Shown here piece by piece: positions 1 to 12,000 of a stretch of DNA of 64,000 bases. This DNA is from Turbatrix aceti. Taxonomy: Eukaryota > Nematoda > Chromadorea > Rhabditida > Panagrolaimidae. Made by a program: the position numbers and the translations under genes. Every line of letters starts with the position of its first letter. The first letter of the stretch is position 1. The DNA lies in assembly GCA_963969345.1 (NCBI GenBank), contig OZ017770.1, positions 8,255,246 to 8,319,245 on the forward strand, in the 5' to 3' direction. Under the pieces are notes generated by a model. That model was not told the origin of the DNA, did no database searches, and saw only the letters and a program-made list of their open reading frames with translations.

Positions 1-1674
1 CTCGAATGTTTCGACGTCAAAATTTCAAACTGCTTCTAAAAATCTGATGTTTGGCATACAGGGGTATCTTAGCACGAGAAATCGACAGGTGTATTCCGAT
101 TTTTCAAAAAACATCTGACGTTTTTGAAAAAATTGATTTTCTTCGATTTACCTGTTTTTACCGTCAAAAATTGGCTGTGGCGTCCGAGAGAGGATCCTCC
201 AGCGGGTTTTGACACCGGAATCTGAAAGCCCGTCTTTTTTGACGTCGATTGAGGTATTACACAAAAAAAATTATGTCCCTTTATTTGACCAACACTAGGC
301 TTGTATGGCGCGCACTTGGTAAAAAAACACCTTTGTCGAGTTTCCGAAATGAATATTTTTATAGTTGGAAAAATCTAATTTGTGGTTTCCGGGGGTATTT
401 TGGCACGAGAAATCGACTGGTGTATTCAGATTTCTCAAAAAACATCTGATTTTTATGAAAAACTTGATGGTTGATGTTTTACCGTTATTTACCGTCACAA
501 AAATGGCTGCAGCGCCCAAGGGAGAATCTTCCAGGCAGTTTTGATGCCAGAATCGGTTTCCCCATCTTTTTCGACGTCGATTGATGTATAACACAGAAAA
601 ATTGAGGTGCCTTTCTTTGACCATAGCCAGGTTTTTATCGCGCGCACTTGGTGCAAACACCTTTTTTTGCGTCATTGACCGAAAAAGACGTGGGCGCTTT
701 TGTTTTATGTGCTTACGGTCACCTGGGTATGTTTAGACAGGTCCCAAAAATTGTTTTTAACGAGTTGCGCTCCTTATCAGATAATTGAAGCGGTAAATTA
801 CGATATTTCAGTTTCATGTTTTTTTAATGCCAGTGACAATACACAAAATAATCGGATGATCAGCGCAAGTCGCTAAAAACAATATTTAGGACATGCCTGA
901 ACACACCCAGGTGACCGTGAGCACATAAAACAAAAATTGGCTTCAGGGCTTTTTTTTGAACATGACTCCTGTTACGCGCGCCCACGTCTTTTTCGGTCAA
1001 TGACGCAAAAAAAGGTGTTTGCACCAAGTGCGCGCGATAAAAACCTGGCTATGGTCAAAGAAAGGCACCTCAATTTTTCTGTGTTATACATCAATCGACG
1101 TCGAAAAAGATGGGGAAACCGATTCTGGCATCAAAACTGCCTGGAAGATTCTCCCTTGGGCGCTGCAGCCATTTTTGTGACGGTAAATAACGGTAAAACA
1201 TCAACCATCAAGTTTTTCATAAAAATCAAATGTTTTTTGAGAAATCTGAATACACCAGTCGATTTCTCGTGCCAAAATACCTCCGGAAACCACAAATTAG
1301 ATTTTTCCAACTATAAAAATATTCATTTCGGAAACTCGACAAAAGTGTTTTTTTACCAAGTGCGCGCCATACAAGCCTAGTTTTGGTCAAATAAAGGGAC
1401 ATAATTTTTTTTGTGTAATACCTCAATCGACGTCAAAAAAGACGGGCTTTCAGATTCCGGTGTCAAAACCCGCTGGAGGATCCTCTCTCGGACGCCACAG
1501 CCAATTTTTGACGGTAAAAACAGGTAAATCGAAGAAAATCAATTTTTTCAAAAAAGTCAGATGTTTTTTGAAAAATCGGAATACACCTGTCGATTTCTCG
1601 TGCCAAGATACCCCTGTATGCCAAACATCAGATTTTTAGAAGCAGTTTGAAATTTTGACGTCGAAACATTCGAG
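1..1674. repeat. Large imperfect inverted repeat (foldback element)
   Basis: Position 1 pairs with 1674, and pairing continues inward through 677-687 with 988-998. After a 42-nt length difference at about 936-977, 698-712 pairs with 921-935 and pairing fades near 787/851, leaving a loop of about 60 nt. Each arm also holds two diverged direct repeats with a period near 331 bp, seen in the left arm from about 63 and 394 with the shared word GGCACGAGAAATCGAC or a close variant. The left arm may extend beyond the window. Reading frames of 126 and 147 residues in the two arms encode nearly the same peptide only because the arms are copies. They show no known domain. This resembles foldback elements made of subrepeats; no transposase is visible. 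Confidence 0.85.
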
Positions 1675-2504
1675 AAGCCCTAGCTCCAGAATCCGGCATC
1701 TGAAAAATCTATTATGGCCAATTTGGAGTCTCCCATAGCCCCCCCTACAACTTGGGCACAAAACATTTGAAGTTGTAAATTAGCTGGGTCGCGGCCTTCA
1801 CCTTATTCCAAAATCGGCTCGCAGAGTCCCTCTTAATTGTGTGCAAAAAAATAATGCTTGCAGTACGTTTTCAAAATCAAAGACATGAGATGTCTTCACA
1901 AATCAACAATTGGTCATGACATTCGGGATTGATCCAGTGATCGCCATGAACTGATGTTGTGACCACTAAATTACTAATACACAGCAAGACACTTCTTGTC
2001 TTGTACGCGCAACTATAACATTTTCGGTAATGTTGAAAAAAAAATTATGTTTGAAACTGGTTATTACCATTTAAAAATGCCATGGCTGGAGGAATAATGG
2101 CAGTTCATTAACATTTGAAACAATACTTGTAAGACTTCAAATTTTAGAAAAAAATACCAATTGTTCTAGAAGTCATTATTCTAATCAAAATTTTGTTTTT
2201 GACTCTCTACTTCCCCGTCTACAGTCATGTTGGATACCCAATTCTCACTGATTGGGATACAACGTTGCCTCAAAACATTTGAGATTCTAAAAAAACGTTA
2301 ACTTTTTTAAAGGAACTTGTCGACTGTTTACACAGAACGTAATGATTCCAATTCACCGTAGATGAAATCTGTAGGAAGCCAGAAACTTTGTTGAAAAGTT
2401 AAAAAGTATAATGGAGATAAGAAAAACGTCATTGAGGACCCTGAATTAACGGGTTTATTTTTAACCAATGATTTAGGAAATTCTATTGTGAGCCACAGTA
2501 ATGC
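1675..2504. other. Intergenic AT-rich DNA, no gene seen
   Basis: This stretch follows the right arm of the inverted repeat. I see no open frame with coding character and no RNA gene. It may be part of the same repeat family, but nothing inside the window matches it. Confidence 0.5.
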
Positions 2505-2625
2505 CCAGCGTTGTCGGTTCTGAAATTTTTTCCGGTACCCGAACCGGAAACGGAACCGAAAATGATTTTTTCGGCTACCCAGAACCAGCCGGTTCCGATC
2601 CCGGTACCCGAAAACACCATAGATC
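2505..2625. repeat. Degenerate CCCGAA/GGTACCCGA simple repeat
   Basis: The segment is built from variants of GGTACCCGAACC and CCGAAAA. The same motif family returns at 46366-46450, 48600-48720 and 48895-49035. Open frames here give only low-complexity peptides such as PVPEPETEP and are not treated as genes. Confidence 0.6.
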
Positions 2626-2639
2626 CTTATTTTGGACGG

Positions 2640-2690
2640 TATACTGCTCCAACGGCGTCCTTCGCGCCCGATATCGTATTGACTGTCAGC
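2640..2690 (+). pseudogene. Relic fragment of an aspartic protease
   Basis: About 41 of 52 bases match 4018-4068 in the intact protease gene downstream, including an unbroken 14-bp run over CCCGATATCGTATT. In frame it reads YTAPTASFAPDIVLTV against YTVSSAASVPDIVLTI in the intact protein. No other part of the protease is recognisable here, so this looks like the last remnant of a decayed copy or a partial duplication. A chance match is unlikely but not excluded. Confidence 0.55.
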
Positions 2691-3075
2691 GAAGCAACTA
2701 GAAACAGGGTCGTCGCACTAACTGCGCGCTCACATTTCCAATGAATTCACGACCGTTTCAGTTTACCAGACGCGACCGCTGATGTGATAATGCTTCTGAA
2801 ATGTGTAGGAATTACTATACGAAGCTTCATCCCAGCATTGCACCATGATTGAAAATAGCGAAAACATTCGATAGAATCCTGGTAGACAGAAGGAAACTGA
2901 CAATGATAACAAAACACTGGCATGTGATTGTTAAACTTTTCACGTTTTAAACAATTGATCATGAGTCGAATCCCAAATCAGAAGCCGTTGAATTATGTTA
3001 TTTAACGGTGATATTGTTTACCAGACATTGCAGCCAACCATTTCCACCGAGTTGAATAAAACGATATCCATTGTT

Positions 3076-3147
3076 ATTTATCTGCCACGCGTCAAGACGG
3101 TGCAAATAAATACTGGCCTGTCTGCCTGAAAATCATCATTCTCAACC
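3076..3147 (+). promoter_or_regulatory. Probable core promoter of the aspartic protease
   Basis: An AATAAATA box lies at about 3105-3112 and an AGATAA-type GATA site (read on the minus strand) near 3078-3083. Two further TGATAA sites occur about 250-370 bp upstream of the start codon. Nematode gut proteases are commonly driven by GATA factors of the ELT-2 type, so intestinal expression is inferred. No splice acceptor is evident just before the ATG, unlike most other genes here. Confidence 0.35.
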
Positions 3148-4257
3148 ATGAAGCTACTCGTTCTTCTCGCCTTGGTCGGCATAGCAGCCGCAGCCGTCGT
3201 CAAGATGGACATAATTCGCCGCCCTGTCAATAATACTGTCTCACTTAGCAAGAATCCGTATCACGAACATATTTTCAACCTTAAGACTCATGTATATTTT
3301 GGCAATATTAGTCTTGGTACTCCGCCTCAAGTGTTTCAAGTTATGATAGACACAGGATCTTCTGATCTCTGGGTCGCGGATTCTACTCATCAAGTCGTTG
3401 GCAATACAAATCGCTTCTTCTCAAACAAATCCTCTACCTACAAAGAGAACGGAAAACCATTTTCTATTTCATATATCGAAATGGAAGCATATGTAAGAGG
3501 TTTTCTTGGTACCGATACTTTTGCTTTTGGTGGAGCAACCGGAGAAAGCGTCGCCGTACAAAATGTGACTTTCGGACAAGGCACTGATGATATATACCTG
3601 AATATACGTCCAAATTGTGGAGTTCTGGGTTTGGCTTTCCAGTCTCTTTCAGTTGAAAATACCGTACCACCATTCATTGAAGCAATCAACCAAGGTTTGT
3701 TTGATGAACCAATTTTCACTGCATACTACAAAAAATTCCAAAATGTAACGGAAGGTGATGGCCCCGGTGGACAAATCACGTTTGGCGGACTGGATACAGA
3801 ACATTGTTCAAGTGATGTGTTTTATATTAATCTTACCGAAGCAAATTTGTACAAATTCAACGTGGATAAGGTCAAAGCCGGTAATTTTGTTCAGGAGTAT
3901 CAGGGGTATAACAAAACAGCAGCTGTGGAAACTGGATCAACGGATCTATTTTTACCCCCAGATCTATATAATTATATTTTAAGCCAAAGTAATGCCACCA
4001 TAGAGAACAATATATGGTATACTGTTTCATCGGCGGCCTCCGTTCCCGATATCGTATTAACCATCAACGGAAAAGATTTCACTATTTCCAGCAGTCATTA
4101 CATCGTTCAGTATTTTGACGAACTTGTTTTAGCTATCAAAGAGAGTACTGACATTAGAGTGCCTTCATTTGTACTTGGCGATCCCTTCGTTAATTCGTAT
4201 TGCACGATCTTTGACGTCGGACAAAAACGCCTTGGTTTGGTCGAAATCAAAAAGTAA
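3148..4257 (+). CDS. Secreted pepsin-family (A1) aspartic protease-like protein, second catalytic Asp replaced
   Basis: One open frame of 369 residues without introns. Residues 1-17 form a signal peptide (MKLLVLLALVGIAAAA). The first catalytic motif is intact at 68-73 (DTGSSDLW) and a flap tyrosine is present at 109. The second motif reads VETGST at 260-265, so Glu261 (codon GAA at 3928-3930) stands where pepsin-type enzymes have Asp. The two cysteines that normally form the small loop after the first motif are missing. Several N-glycosylation sequons are present. The length suits the family; a short propeptide may lie at about 18-45. With a Glu in the dyad the protein may be inactive or altered, for example a binding protein or inhibitor-like homologue. 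Lack of introns among intron-rich neighbours hints at a retrocopy. A polyadenylation signal AATAAA lies at 4292-4297. Confidence 0.9.
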   Translation: MKLLVLLALVGIAAAAVVKMDIIRRPVNNTVSLSKNPYHEHIFNLKTHVYFGNISLGTPPQVFQVMIDTGSSDLWVADSTHQVVGNTNRFFSNKSSTYKENGKPFSISYIEMEAYVRGFLGTDTFAFGGATGESVAVQNVTFGQGTDDIYLNIRPNCGVLGLAFQSLSVENTVPPFIEAINQGLFDEPIFTAYYKKFQNVTEGDGPGGQITFGGLDTEHCSSDVFYINLTEANLYKFNVDKVKAGNFVQEYQGYNKTAAVETGSTDLFLPPDLYNYILSQSNATIENNIWYTVSSAASVPDIVLTINGKDFTISSSHYIVQYFDELVLAIKESTDIRVPSFVLGDPFVNSYCTIFDVGQKRLGLVEIKK

Positions 4258-4291
4258 AATTCATTTAAATATAGAATGATTGATTGATTGA

Positions 4292-4297
4292 AATAAA
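4292..4297 (+). terminator. Polyadenylation signal AATAAA of the protease gene
   Basis: A canonical hexamer 35 bp after the TAA stop, a normal distance for a short nematode 3' UTR. Confidence 0.6.
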
Positions 4298-5430
4298 TTA
4301 TGTCGTGCAAAAAATGGGGGTGAGGGTTTTGGTACTCAATCGATCGTTGCTTGCGCCTGGGGGTGTCAGTCACACAATCAGGGCAATCTTAGAACATGCG
4401 AAAGCTCAATAATATGTCGATTATGAAATGCGTCAAAGTAAAATTATTACACATTTTCATAGCATAATGTGCTCATGATTCAAAACAACAGAAGAGATTT
4501 ATAAAATAAAAATGTTGGCTTCGGATATGTGTCTGAATTTTTCGATAATCATAAAAAAATGTGAGTAGGCGGTTGTGTTCCACGTTTCTGATCTATAAAA
4601 AAAATCGAATCTAAAAAATCCGATTTTTTTATATCAAAATCATTGCAGAAAGCAAAATTAGGTTGAAAATACCTTTTTTTTGTAATATAGCTGTTTATTG
4701 ACTATTTTTGGTCAGAATTCTAAGTCATGAAAATATCGAAAGCAATGATTAAAAATAACGAGAGCAATCACTTGTATAAAATGTATAAAAATAATTGATT
4801 GATTAAAATAAATATTGTTGTCCAATAAATTTTATGTGCAGTCTGCAGAAATAAGCTCCTTGTATGTACTCAAAATCAACATAATTTGGGTGCGTGGATT
4901 CTGGAGGTAACAAGCATTGGATTAGTGATGTTCAAAAGCCATGTAGTAATTGATGTCGTATGTTCTAGACAATAAATAATTTTCAACGTCATTTCGTCGT
5001 TATTTTTCATGTTTTTGGCTCATAATTGTAGAATCAGAAATTCGAATTTTTTGAGGAACTGGAAATATGTTTTTCCGGTCTTTTTTTAAAAGCAATACAA
5101 TTATGTTGTAAAAATGCGTCTTATTAAGTTTTCAAAATGCTTTATTCATCTACAAAAATCGGAAATATTTTTTTGACATGACAAAATTATGCGTTTTTTG
5201 TGTTCAAAAAAACAGAGCAAAGCTGTGAGATATTTTGTTATATTTTTAAGCTGTTTTCACGATTTTAGAAACTACTAAAAATCTAAAATATTTACAATAA
5301 TTTATTTCATTTATAATGCATAAACAATGAATTCATTTTTCATGGGTGATAACAGGCGGTGTGCCACTTTTTTTCTTTCAAGTGCATTTTTTTCTGCAAC
5401 TGTAAAATATTTTTTTTCTTTTTTTGCAAA
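4298..5430. other. AT-rich intergenic DNA, no gene seen
   Basis: Long runs of T and A, no frame with coding character and no clear repeat unit. Confidence 0.5.
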
Positions 5431-5453
5431 CGAAAAAAATATTACAGAATGAT

Positions 5454-5564
5454 CTTTTTGCGACGTCCCACATTAAACCGACGAAGACGAAGAAGGCGAT
5501 GAAGAAGAAGCACACCACAATCATCAGCACATACTGAAGCATAACCAAAGTCTCCTATAATACT
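5454..5564 (-). other. Possible duplicated terminal exon, minus strand
   Basis: Read on the minus strand, candidate acceptors TATTATAG and ATGCTTCAG precede this segment. One frame gives an arginine-rich end (RLRRFNVGRRKKIIL then stop) that resembles LRRLNRKK in the exon at 5982-6057. Another frame gives a hydrophobic run (YVLMIVVVCFFFIAFFVFVG). The frames cannot be settled by eye. It may be a relic or an alternative last exon of the gene suggested by the neighbouring exons. Confidence 0.2.
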
Positions 5565-5576
5565 TTTGGTCATTGT

Positions 5577-6057
5577 TCAAAAAAATGGCGTATAATGCCT
5601 TCTTGCGGGTGCATTCCATGGTCGCGGTCGTGGCTTATAGCAATTCTGCCTTCGATATCTCCCTTTCTCGTAGCCTCCCCCGCTTCGACAGACTCTAAGG
5701 GGTCAAAAATTATTGATTTCGTCTCTTCCAATTATTTTTGTCAAAATTAACAAAGAATTACTTCTGTTCAAGTTAATTAGTGTAAAGATGTTTCTTGCTG
5801 CACAGTTTGACGCTCTCAATCGGCCATGACTTTTTATATTGTCTCGTTCAAGAATAATTGTATTTTTTTAATATTTATTTCTTTGCATGTTTTTTTGTTG
5901 ACTGCTTAAATACAGATATAATGGCAGTACCCTAAATCGGCTTTGTTTGTTCCAATCTATTCTTATAAGTAATTATTGTACTTCTTGCGGTTAAGTCGAC
6001 GAAGAAATGCCCATCCGGTAAGAGATGCGACGCCGTAGACCTTGTTTACGGTCTTCC
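5577..6057 (-). CDS. Candidate C-terminal exons of an unrecognised small basic protein (partial)
   Basis: Two minus-strand exons join well. The first is 6057-5982, after the acceptor CTACCTTGCAG. Its frame is KTVNKVYGVASLTGWAFLRR and onward, ending at donor GTACAA in phase 2. The second is 5694-5577, after CCTTAG. It continues with KVCRSGGGYEKGRYRRQNCY and ends in HYTPFF and a TGA stop. The joined tail is about 63 residues, rich in Arg, Tyr and Pro, with two Cys. The upstream exon should end in phase 1, but I could not find it. The plus strand of the first exon is also open with good codons (CPSGKRCDAVDLVYGLPC), so strand choice is uncertain; the minus strand is preferred because both splice borders and a stop fit. 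No family recognised. Confidence 0.35.
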
Positions 6058-6059
6058 CT

Positions 6060-9000
6060 GCAAGGTAGAATTGAAAAAAATGGGCTTTTCACGTACATAT
6101 TTTTTAGACTACGAGCTTCTTAAAAGCGTTTTTAGCAAAAGTATTTCGTTTCAGGGATGGGTTAGTACAGTAGAACATTACCCATCTTTTTTTGCCTTTT
6201 CATATCTTGACATGCTTGTTTTCGCTTCACTGCGCAACTGGCGAATACTTGGTTTAATTTTTATCTTATTCCTCTCTGTCTGCCGGAATCACTGGATCCA
6301 TAAAAACGAAGAAACCAAAAAGACGACAAAGACATCTCATTGAAGCGTGCTTATCTTGTCAAAGAATTTGCATTGCGTAATCTAACGATTGCGTGTTAAA
6401 AAAGACAGACAACAGAAGCATTTCCGAGGCCCAAGCCTGTCGATTACCCTCACCAAACTTTTCGTTTCGTAAAATATGATAAACTTTTCCAAATTAAATT
6501 ACAGTGCTCTGCTGTTGTATACATAAGCGGTCTGTTTGGTTTGGTTCAAAGTCTGTAGAAAAAATAGAAAATTACAATTCGCGGTTGTGACAGCCCTTTT
6601 GGAGGACCGAAAAAAAAAGTATTGTCACCTTCGTTCTCCGTATCCTTTCTCCTTTTTTCTCTATTCTCTTATGTATGCAACAGAACTGTGTTAGAAAGCG
6701 GCGACGTGTTTTAGTGCTTACTCATCTCTATTTATTGTTAGCTGTTCATCGCTTCGACAAACGACAAATTTACAAAGATCAATGGTCGAAAAAGGGGTTC
6801 TCTTAGTTTTCGGTCATGCCAGTAGTAAGCTCGAGAGACGAGCATTAAAATTTGCTCAAGTCAAGTTAAATGTCATTTAGAAAAGATTTAGCAGCGGTCC
6901 ATGAGTGTTTTTGAAGTCTGCAAATTTATTTGATATTGTTTTTATTTTTGTCCGAAAATTGCCAATGCTCACGACTTGTTTACGCATGTTTTATACGAAT
7001 AAACCTTCCCCGGAGGATAAACTGTACGGAATTTGTGCTCAAGGCTTGAAGGTAATTTAAAAGTACAAAAAAAAGAGAATTATGTTTAATGCCTTCAAAT
7101 TGACCGGTAACTGCACTATTTTTTTGACTGTTATCACTTTTTTTCGAACTGTCAGAACTCATACTACAAAAATGATAGGGATGCTAATTAGAAAGAGCCT
7201 AATACTTTTTTATACTCTTTTTTGGAGGCAAATACAAACATTCAGTGAGTTTCCGCGTGTAGCATGGTAATCAGTCGTTTTTTGTGTCCCACATTGGGTA
7301 TAATTTCAAATGACTTTGTTTCGCTTGATTTTTGTTCCTCGGGTCAGAAAGCAGTTGCACAAATAAATGCACTGTATTTTCCGTTAAACGGATGTCTATC
7401 TATCGTTTTTTTGCACGAACAGATGTTTTTTACCACAATTAGATTTGAATCGGTTTCATTTTGTCCTTTTTCAATTCATTGGAATACTCAGCCAGACAAA
7501 AACATCAAACCATGCGAAAACATGATAGTTGTGGTCACACTACCCGCCTTTTTTTTCTCGGATTATTATATTCATCACAAAAAAATATTAATTGGCTTTG
7601 CCGCTTTTTTCTGTTTTTGGATAGCTACCAAGCCTTCCCCCCATCATTGTCTATGTAAACACCAAAAAACATTGTTCGTTTTTGCCATACATTTTTCCGG
7701 TTTTTACTGAATCCGGAAAAACATTTTTCTCTTGGTCATGATATGACTTTGTAAATTATAAATAACTTTATTTCTTTGCAAGCGTTAAGTGAATATTTTA
7801 ACTCTCGTTTTTTTCATTCAGTTTGTTTCTGTTTCTGCTCTTGATTTAATTTTTTTTACTATGTGTACGGCTGCTAATAAATTTTAGCCAGCCATACTAA
7901 AACGTGTGTTATCGTGGCTGAAATATGGATGACTCATCGCAAACTATTTATTACGCTTCCTATTTTAGTGCTAAAAAAGTGTAATAGGATGATTTTCTGC
8001 CATTTGCGCATTATGAGGGACAAGTTGAGTTGACTTGTTGGTGGTACATATGCGCATGTGCTTCGGTCCCGTGCAAAGTGTGTGTTAAGCAACTAACTTC
8101 TCATCATCAAGAGATCCCGTGGGAATTAGAAATCCGTTAAACGTCGCCCTAGCTGCCATGTGTCCTCCGACAAATATTTAGAAACAGACCGCAATTAAGA
8201 AAAATGTCCTTCCTTCCTTGCCTTTTATATTTCAACCATTGTGCCGTTCTATGTTTTTTTGCCGCTGTACCTTTGAATGAACCCAAAATTGAATCCTCTC
8301 TGCCATCTCTCTCGATTTTTTCCAGATCAATGATTGTGATTTCTTGTTGGTTGTCAAGCAGTGCCCTTGACAGGCCCTGTGACATAACAAGATCACAACA
8401 AGTCGTTGCTGACTAATCAATTAATCACTCAGTTGGTAGTTGTTTTGAAAAGCGAACAAATGTTTTTGAGACAGGGAATAAAATCAAGAACCTGTCTCAT
8501 AGCTTTCAACTTTTGGCTGTCTGTAATGTTAGCGCCAAGTTGACATGCGAGAAATAAAATTTTTATTCCCTTTTAATTTTTGATTCCTGCTTTGAATTGA
8601 TTTCACAACGACATTAAATGCATCAAAAGTTAAAATTATTTATTAGGTTGTCCGTGATCTTTTTGACTGCTACGTGTGAACACCGCCGAGACAGGATGCC
8701 TGTTTCTTGCAAAAGCGGAGTTACCCGTCTTCCCTTCCATTCACAAAAACGCACCAAACCATACGAATGTCCTGTCAGTGTGCTTATATTTTATGAATGA
8801 CATGTCGATTTCATGTTTTTAAAGACTTATGATACTTTTTGTCGCACTAAAACTTACATAAAGCCCGAAATGGCCACGACTTTGCGGGCTCTAATGTCTC
8901 CTGCATTTCGGGCCTTGTTGTTCGCCAGTCTGGCTTTTCTCTGGATGCCATTCTTCGCAGTTGCGCATCTGGCATCCTGGGTCTGAAAGAAATACTTGTT

Positions 9001-12000
9001 TTGGTCAACACGCACGTCATCATTTCACACAACGCTTAATTTTCAATGATTTTGGACAAAAAGGGAAAATCAGAGCAAAAACAGCTTCATTTGTGCCCCA
9101 ACGTTGGCTTCTGAACAGCATTAGCCTATTAAGCGAACAATGAGAAGAAAACTTCAATCAAAATAGCGCACTATTCATGAATATTCTGTTTTACCCCTTT
9201 TTTCTTCTCCCGTAGTTTTTTAAGCGTTTTTTCTCCCTCCTGACGACTCAATGATGCCGTTTTTTTTCTCCTGCTCGCGGAAACAGTGCACATACTATGA
9301 CTTTTTGAACAGCGTACAAACGGGAGAGGGGAGGGAGGGGGGCCGAAGCGAGATGCAAGACAAAAATTTCATGTGCTTTTTGTGCATAAAAAATTATATC
9401 AACGAATAAAGCAAGAAGAAAAAAGGGAGTTGTAAATCCACAACTTTACATATACTCACCGGATAACTATAAACAAAAAATTTTTTTACTGTTAGTATAT
9501 TTTGATACTTTAGTTATGTGAGAATTTGCATGCTGGCACGCTTACGATTACCAACTACCCTTCCCCTAAGGATGCAAGTTGTTGCAACCTTATCTGGTGA
9601 AAAATTTTTTTTGTGGTTAGCCATTGATTGAACAAACGGAACAATCTCCGGTGTCTTCTTTTTTTGCCTAGCGTGTGAACAAATTTTTTTTAGCGTATGT
9701 GTGGTCAAAGGATGTCTGACTTTGGGACTTCCGAAAAAAATTATTTTTGTTCATTAAATATCCAATAGGTTTGTGGTGGTCGACGGCTTGCGGACTGGCA
9801 TAGGTGGCTCTATCACGCGGCATATTTATTTTTTTTACTCTTGCTTCAAAGTGACGTCAGGCTGTTGTTTGTTTTTTATTAATAATAATATCGCATTCAA
9901 AACATGTCAAAATAGTACAAACGATTACTCGTTGTCCCCTACATTATCCTATCCGTCTGTCTGGCACAGAAAAACGTGCAAAAAAATAATTTTTTTCTGT
10001 CATTGGTTGTTTTCTTTGTATTTATTTTATCGCAAAGCCAAAAAATTTTAGACAATCTATTCTCACTTTTTTTTTAATTTATGATAATTACAAATGACGA
10101 AGTTCAGAGTTTTATTCTTTGGCTTATTTCACCTTTAACAGAAAAAAATTTTCTGCACCGTGCTTGTTATTTTTGGTTGAAAACAAAAATTAATTGTGAG
10201 CGCAAAGAAAATGTATCTACATTTATTACAATTTAAGCCTTGATGTCACCACTTTTCTTGTTTCTATATTTGTGACAGCTTCTTTTCATTGTTGCAACCA
10301 ATCTTTCTTAATCTCGGTGCAATGTTGCTTCATTCGTCTTTATTGGCAAGTAAGACCGTTATTTGTGGCGTGAGAAGATACATTTTCCGTACACGTTTTT
10401 TTGACCGAAACAAAATAGTAAGATTTTTTTTTGAGAAATTCTCTTGATTCTCTTGTAGACGTCGTATATCATAGTTTTATAAAAAACCGTGATAAAAAAG
10501 AAGACAACCGCCGGCTGCATGCAAAATAAATAATTCAATAATAATTTCTGCTACCACCATGCCTGGGCCTGGGCCCGGGCCTCTGTTGTAGTATAGGTCG
10601 AAAACTTTCTGACAACATTTTACATGTTTATCGAGGCACTTTCAGCATCGTAGACTGCTTTTTCAAACCATAAAGAAAAAAAAATATGAAAAATGTCTAT
10701 CATGTTTGATTTTTTAAAGTGCTTCTCGATTTTTTGTGTCGACCACCTACCAGGAAGCAGGAGGGCAGATTCGTCAACAATGTCGATTGTACTTCCTTAC
10801 ACGGCATTTCTTTCATGCATTTGTTTTAGGCTTAATATTTTCATTCAATCATGTCATATAACGATTTTGACGGCTGCCGTCAGGACCACTCACTTTGAGA
10901 GAGTAATTTTTATACTTTACGCTCCGGTTCCGGGGACAACCTCATGCTATATTAACAAGTTCAGCAACTTTGCTTTTGTGCCGCCAACTTTTTTGTCATT
11001 GTCAATGAATGCATTTATCCTCTATATGCCCTTTTTGCCGCTTTCCGTTTTTTTATTTATTTATTTACCGACTGACTGCTTAGCTCGCCTCCGAGCTGCC
11101 AGATAAGGCTTGGCAAGCGAATTCGGCGCACCTTGAACATTTGGTTTTCGTTGGCAAGCAAAAATAAAAAAATTGAAACGCGGCTTAATTTCGACTTTAT
11201 ATAATAAATGGAGTTAAACAACGATTTTTCTTAATTTTTTTTTTGCCCAAATGCAAACGCCATGTTGATTAATTTGCAGCGTGCTCGGCGAAAGTAAGAA
11301 GCTTTTTGTGATCTTTCTTCCTATCACAACGCGCATTTTTCTGTCGCTTACGGCGCGGATATTACGCATTTTCTCACCCTGTGCAATCAAATCGCTTTTT
11401 CTATGATGTGAGGCAATTTGTGCACAACTGCCAACTGGCGATCAACTGGGATTTTCTTTTCCTTTTTTCTTTTTTTCTCTCTTTCTCGCCCTGGGGCCAT
11501 TGTTTGCATTGTTCAAAGCTAAAAAGACCTTTTTTTGAAGGCATAGTAAGGCGTGTTGTATATCTATCTTGCGGGAGTTTCATCGTGTAAACTTCAACAC
11601 CTGCAGGTATTATTTACCTGCATTTTGTTGAGGAAATCAAAACATTATCTATCGCGTGCCAAATGTTTTTCTTGTTTCATGACATTTCAATTTTCCTCCC
11701 AAAAATTTTTAACTTTAATTACTATCAAATTTTCATTCCTTGATTTACTGCAGTCAGACAATTGACGACTGGCGTACGCGTGTTGGTATCTTTTTCAACA
11801 AGCCATTACCCAGACAAAATACACAGAAATGACATGCCGCGTGTTATACACGGCTAACAGACGTCTTCATCCGCAGCCCCCCTCTATTTACGACACTAGG
11901 TACATAATCACACATGTCCCAAAAAGTTTCTGTGTGTCTCAAATATGCCTAATGATGACGAAAATCCGCTAATACCTCTCTTTTTCCTGCCGCGTCGATG

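Noticed and set aside
295..1380. Open frames of 126 (minus) and 147 (plus) codons with almost the same peptide
   Set aside because: They are mirror copies in the two arms of the inverted repeat, with no domain and no evidence of selection; the similarity follows from the DNA repeat.
2698..2712. An ETGSS-like reading near the protease relic, resembling the second active-site motif
   Set aside because: It lies in a different frame and on the wrong side of the matching segment compared with the intact gene, so it is probably chance.
7264..7710. A 148-codon frame in the gene-poor region
   Set aside because: It is rich in Phe, Ser and Cys from T-rich DNA, with no splice borders, start context or domain.
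10693..11106. A 137-codon hydrophobic frame that could look like a membrane protein
   Set aside because: The hydrophobicity follows from T-rich composition; there is no charge pattern or homology to support a real membrane protein.
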